A stretch of DNA of 9,302 nt, taken from an uncultured Rhodocyclaceae bacterium (lineage in GTDB: Bacteria > Pseudomonadota > Gammaproteobacteria > Burkholderiales > Rhodocyclaceae). The number at the start of each line of letters is the position of its first letter. Positions within the stretch are counted from its first letter, which is position 1. Positions 6,875 to 9,302 of this stretch are shown here, piece after piece. The notes below the pieces were generated by a model. It saw nothing but the letters and a program-made list of their open reading frames with translations. It had not been told where the DNA came from and made no database searches. The stretch covers positions 1-9,302 of the forward strand of contig CAIYZZ010000150.1 of assembly GCA_903930805.1 (NCBI GenBank), read 5' to 3'. Position numbers and translations under genes: made by a program.

Positions 6875-7120
6875 TCAGGCCTGGGATTTCCGCTGCGCTG
6901 CCAGTTCGGTAAGCCGGGTTTCCAGCGATGCAAGCCGTGACTGGGCGTTAGCCAGCAACTCTTTCTGTACCTCGAAATCCTCGCGCGTCACCAGATCAAG
7001 GCGGACAAAAGAAGCGGTCAGCATGGCACGCAGGTTTTTTTCAAGATCGGCGATGGGCGTAGCGGCCAGCGCTGCGGAAATCTGGGCACTCAGGTTTTCG
7101 AGAAGTTTGGGATCGAGCAT
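6875..7120 (-). CDS. ubiK: UbiK-type accessory factor for ubiquinone biosynthesis (BMFP domain)
   Basis: This 81-residue protein matches E. coli UbiK (YqiC), which aids the late hydroxylation and methylation steps of ubiquinone synthesis with UbiJ and has membrane-fusogenic activity. It starts MLDPKLLENLSAQISAAL, an amphipathic helix. The conserved segment SFVRLDLVTREDFEVQ (residues 37-52) is the family hallmark. A C-terminal coiled coil follows (residues 53-76, Leu-rich heptads in ANAQSRLASLETRLTEL). E. coli UbiK has a longer C-terminal tail. I chose the ATG at 7120 by alignment; an in-frame ATG at 7159 would add 13 residues without support. There is no clear Shine-Dalgarno. It is the first gene of the probable ubiK-comM operon. 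Confidence 0.88.
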   Translation of the reverse strand: MLDPKLLENLSAQISAALAATPIADLEKNLRAMLTASFVRLDLVTREDFEVQKELLANAQSRLASLETRLTELAAQRKSQA

Positions 7121-7149
7121 GGCGGCATGATATTTGGATGCGGCTCTCA

Positions 7150-7155
7150 AGTGTA
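7150..7155 (-). promoter_or_regulatory. Candidate extended -10 promoter of ubiK-comM
   Basis: On the minus strand TGCTACACT gives an extended -10 (TG-N-TACACT), placing a start near 7143 and a leader of about 23 nt. I found no good -35. It points away from the sigma-54 promoter in the same gap. Confidence 0.3.
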
Positions 7156-7202
7156 GCACCGGGCATGGTTTCCCCTGGCGAATGCTGCACTACGGCATGA
7201 AG

Positions 7203-7219
7203 CGCACCCCCGTGGTGCA
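7203..7219 (+). promoter_or_regulatory. NtrC (GlnG) binding site, strong
   Basis: CGCACCCCCGTGGTGCA matches the NtrC palindrome TGCACC-N5-GGTGCA at 11 of 12 defined positions, with exact GCACC-N5-GGTGC half-sites. It is centred at 7211, about 142 bp upstream of the inferred sigma-54 transcription start. This is the normal position of an enhancer for this activator. Confidence 0.75.
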
Positions 7220-7233
7220 TTTCATCGCCGTCG

Positions 7234-7250
7234 CGGGTCAAAGCGGTGCA
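7234..7250 (+). promoter_or_regulatory. Second, weaker NtrC site
   Basis: The right half GGTGCA is perfect and the left half is degenerate (8 of 12 defined positions overall). Its centre at 7242 is 31 bp, or three helical turns, from the strong site and about 111 bp upstream of the inferred start. The pairing and spacing support it more than the match does. Confidence 0.5.
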
Positions 7251-7291
7251 TCGTGACCTTATCAAGGTCTGACAGCCTTCCCTCAATAAAC

Positions 7292-7322
7292 AATCAACAC
7301 ACTGATTTATATCAATTAATCA
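7292..7322 (+). promoter_or_regulatory. AT-rich segment with two near-matches to the IHF consensus
   Basis: AATCAACACACTG (7292-7304) and TATCAATTAATCA (7310-7322) each miss the WATCAANNNNTTR consensus at one position. They lie between the NtrC sites and the sigma-54 promoter, where IHF bends DNA in many NtrC-type promoters. The AT-richness makes chance matches easy. Confidence 0.35.
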
Positions 7323-7326
7323 TTAC

Positions 7327-7342
7327 TGGCACGTTAAGTGCA
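7327..7342 (+). promoter_or_regulatory. Sigma-54 (RpoN) promoter of the porin-glnK-amtB operon
   Basis: TGGCACGTTAAGTGCA has the -24 element TGGCACG, exactly ten bases between the invariant GG (7328-7329) and GC (7340-7341), and GTGCA at -12 where TTGCA is consensus. The inferred start is near 7353, giving a 40-nt leader to the porin ATG. Two NtrC sites upstream support the call. Confidence 0.82.
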
Positions 7343-7382
7343 ATTGATGGTTGTGTAGAAATACATTTTCAGCAACCACTTT

Positions 7383-7386
7383 GGAG
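7383..7386 (+). promoter_or_regulatory. Ribosome binding site of the porin gene
   Basis: GGAG lies 6 nt before the ATG at 7393. It selects this start over an in-frame upstream codon at 7351, which would fall at or before the inferred transcription start and would bury the signal peptide. Confidence 0.75.
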
Positions 7387-7392
7387 ATTCTC

Positions 7393-8295
7393 ATGAATAA
7401 AAAACTCATCATCCTTGCTGTTGCGGGCGCCCTCGCCTCGCCGCTCATTGCGGTGGCTGCTGATGCCGCGCCAACGCCTGAACACAGCTTTGCCTACAAC
7501 GTCGGCGTTGCCTCGAACTACCTTTTCCGCGGCATCAGCCAGACCCATGGCAACCCGGCCATTCAGGGTGGTGTCGATTACACCCACTCCAGCGGCCTGT
7601 ACGCTGGTGTCTGGGCATCGAACATCACCTGGGTAAACCAATACCACGACAGTGGCAGCTTGGAAATGGATTTCTACGGTGGTTTCAAGAATGCCATCAA
7701 CGATGACTGGAACTACGACATCGGCATGATTCGCTATCAGTATCCCAATAGTGGCCATTCAACTGCCGGCGACCCTGTATATTCGCAGCTCGCCAACCCG
7801 AACACCACCGAAGTGTATGGCGCCATCGGCTGGAAATGGCTCACCGTGAAATATTCACAAGCCATTTCAGAAAACTTCATCGGCTGGGTGCCGAACAACG
7901 CCACCACGAACCTGCCCAACAAGGGTTCCCGTGGCTCGAATTATCTGGAATTGAACGCTGCCTACGATCTGGGTGATGGCTGGGGCATTTCCGGTCACGT
8001 TGGTCACCAGAAAGTCCACGGCGTCAATAACTGGGGAGCCCCATCCTTCGCTAGCGATGCCGACTACACCGACTGGAACATCGGTGTCATCAAGGATGTC
8101 GGTTTCGGCGTGGTCGGCCTGCTCTATTCGGATACCGACGTGAGTGGCAGCTGCTCAACTGGAAGATCGCAAACTTTCACAAACTCCAACCCCTATTGCT
8201 GGGGCAAGAACATGAATTCGACCACGGGCGGGCAGAATAACTTCCGCAACGAAGCCAAAGGCCAGTTAGTTCTGAGCTTCAAGAAAACCTTCTAA
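7393..8295 (+). CDS. TorF-family putative outer-membrane porin
   Basis: This is a 300-residue exported protein. Residues 1-22 form a signal peptide (MNKKLIILAVAGALASPLIA, with AVA-A as the probable cleavage site). The mature part begins with the family signature VGVASNYLFRGISQT (38-51), followed by AIQGGVDYTHSSGLYAGVWAS. Alternating aromatic and hydrophobic strands with many Tyr, Trp, Asn and Gly residues, plus a C-terminal phenylalanine (LVLSFKKTF), indicate a beta-barrel in the outer membrane. Two cysteines (254 and 269) sit in one probable surface loop. The substrate is unknown. It is the first gene behind the sigma-54/NtrC promoter and lies 48 bp before glnK without a terminator, so a role in uptake of nitrogen compounds is a reasonable inference. 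The family assignment comes from the signature motif; the function is unproven. Confidence 0.85.
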   Translation: MNKKLIILAVAGALASPLIAVAADAAPTPEHSFAYNVGVASNYLFRGISQTHGNPAIQGGVDYTHSSGLYAGVWASNITWVNQYHDSGSLEMDFYGGFKNAINDDWNYDIGMIRYQYPNSGHSTAGDPVYSQLANPNTTEVYGAIGWKWLTVKYSQAISENFIGWVPNNATTNLPNKGSRGSNYLELNAAYDLGDGWGISGHVGHQKVHGVNNWGAPSFASDADYTDWNIGVIKDVGFGVVGLLYSDTDVSGSCSTGRSQTFTNSNPYCWGKNMNSTTGGQNNFRNEAKGQLVLSFKKTF

Positions 8296-8682
<387 letters not shown>

Positions 8683-8686
8683 GACC

Positions 8687-8692
8687 AAGGAG
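8687..8692 (+). promoter_or_regulatory. Ribosome binding site of amtB
   Basis: AAGGAG lies 6 nt before the ATG at 8699, within the 16-bp gap after glnK. It supports the start that includes the signal peptide. Confidence 0.8.
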
Positions 8693-8698
8693 CCAATC

Positions 8699-9302
8699 AT
8701 GAAAAAATTGCTCGCAATCGTGCTGATGGCCATGAGCCTCGGTATTTCGGGCCTGGCGGCGGCGGATGACAAACCCGCCAACACCGTGCCCGCAGCAGCT
8801 GTCGCCATCGCGGATGCACCGGCGGCCAGTGCCGCCGCACCTGCCACCGCGCCCGTCCCCAACAAGGGCGACACGGCGTGGATGCTGATCTCGACCGCAC
8901 TGGTCATCCTGATGACTATTCCCGGCCTTGCGCTATTCTACGGTGGCCTGGTGCGCGCCAAGAACATGCTCTCGGTGCTGATGCAGGTGTTCGTTATCTT
9001 CTCGCTGATCAGTGTGCTCTGGGTGGTGTATGGCTACAGCGTGGCCTTTACCGGGGGGAGTGCCTTCTTCGGCGGCTTCGACAAGCTCTTCCTGATGGGG
9101 ATTACGCCGGAATCGGTGGCGGCTACCTTCAGCAAGGGCGTGTATATCCCCGAACTGGTGTTCGTTGCCTTCCAGGCCACCTTCGCCGCCATCACCTGCG
9201 GCCTGATCGTCGGCTCCTTTGCCGAACGTGCGAAGTTCTCCGCCGTGCTGCTGTTCTGCGCACTGTGGTTCACCTTCAGCTACCTGCCGGTGGCCCACAT
9301 GG
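8699..9302 (+). CDS. amtB: Ammonium channel/transporter AmtB, N-terminal part (cut by window edge)
   Basis: Amt proteins are trimeric inner-membrane channels for ammonium. The 201 visible codons begin with a signal peptide (MKKLLAIVLMAMSLGISGLA, cleavage about residue 22), as in other proteobacterial AmtB proteins. An Ala/Pro-rich stretch (about 26-54) then precedes the first membrane helix. Family motifs follow in order: DTAWMLISTALVILMTIPGLALFYGGLVRAKN split across residues 58-89, then LWVVYGYSVAF, and VAFQATFAAITCGLIVGSFAER. Phe162 aligns with the pore-gate Phe107 of E. coli AmtB. The sequence stops at YLPVAHM, before the twin-histidine pore residues and the C-terminal GlnK-contact region. 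It is third in the predicted nitrogen-regulated operon. Confidence 0.95.
   Translation, partial: MKKLLAIVLMAMSLGISGLAAADDKPANTVPAAAVAIADAPAASAAAPATAPVPNKGDTAWMLISTALVILMTIPGLALFYGGLVRAKNMLSVLMQVFVIFSLISVLWVVYGYSVAFTGGSAFFGGFDKLFLMGITPESVAATFSKGVYIPELVFVAFQATFAAITCGLIVGSFAERAKFSAVLLFCALWFTFSYLPVAHM

Noticed and set aside
7185..7201. Third NtrC-like site starting TGCAC at 7186
   Set aside because: Only the left half-site is present; the right half matches none of the GGTGCA positions, and it is not phased with the other two.
7121..7392. Search for small genes or RNA genes in the ubiK-porin gap
   Set aside because: No tRNA or protein-like small frame with a ribosome binding site was seen; the gap is explained by the two divergent promoters, NtrC sites and the AT-rich segment.

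Overview
The window is about 9.3 kb of G+C-rich (roughly 60%) chromosomal DNA. Gene content and codon use suggest a betaproteobacterium, most likely of the Rhodocyclaceae or a nearby lineage. This rests on recognised families (a long second-type IF-1, UbiK next to ComM, a TorF-type porin before glnK-amtB) and not on a database search. No rRNA, tRNA, CRISPR array, insertion sequence, integrase or phage gene is visible. All genes look intact except the two cut by the window edges.

Layout. 1-1305 (minus) is the N-terminal part of cobalamin-dependent methionine synthase, metH. Divergent from it is a small rhodanese (1427-1819, plus), which converges with a pirin-family gene (1826-2701, minus). 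Pirin diverges over 42 bp from a membrane-anchored thioredoxin-like protein (2744-3295, plus). That gene overlaps the GTG start of an MFS transporter (3292-4563, plus). Next come four minus-strand genes, read from right to left: ubiK (7120-6875), comM (6843-5341), a cold-shock protein (5151-4945) and an extended IF-1 (4855-4583). The right end (7393-9302, plus) holds a TorF-type outer-membrane porin, a PII signalling protein (glnK) and the start of an ammonium channel gene (amtB).

The most informative region is the 272-bp gap between ubiK and the porin gene. It carries a GG-N10-GC sigma-54 promoter (7327-7342), a near-perfect NtrC site and a weaker second NtrC site. Their spacing to the inferred start (about -142 and -111) matches the classical E. 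coli glnAp2 enhancer. This makes porin-glnK-amtB a likely nitrogen-starvation operon: the porin would act in the outer membrane, AmtB in the inner membrane, and GlnK would gate AmtB according to nitrogen status.

Other regulatory structure sits around the cold-shock gene. A GC hairpin with a long U-tract lies just upstream of its ribosome binding site and looks like an attenuator. A strong intrinsic terminator separates it from infA. I see no wholly undescribed multi-gene system. The points most worth follow-up are the porin inside a predicted NtrC/sigma-54 ammonium operon and the csp-infA leader and terminator arrangement.
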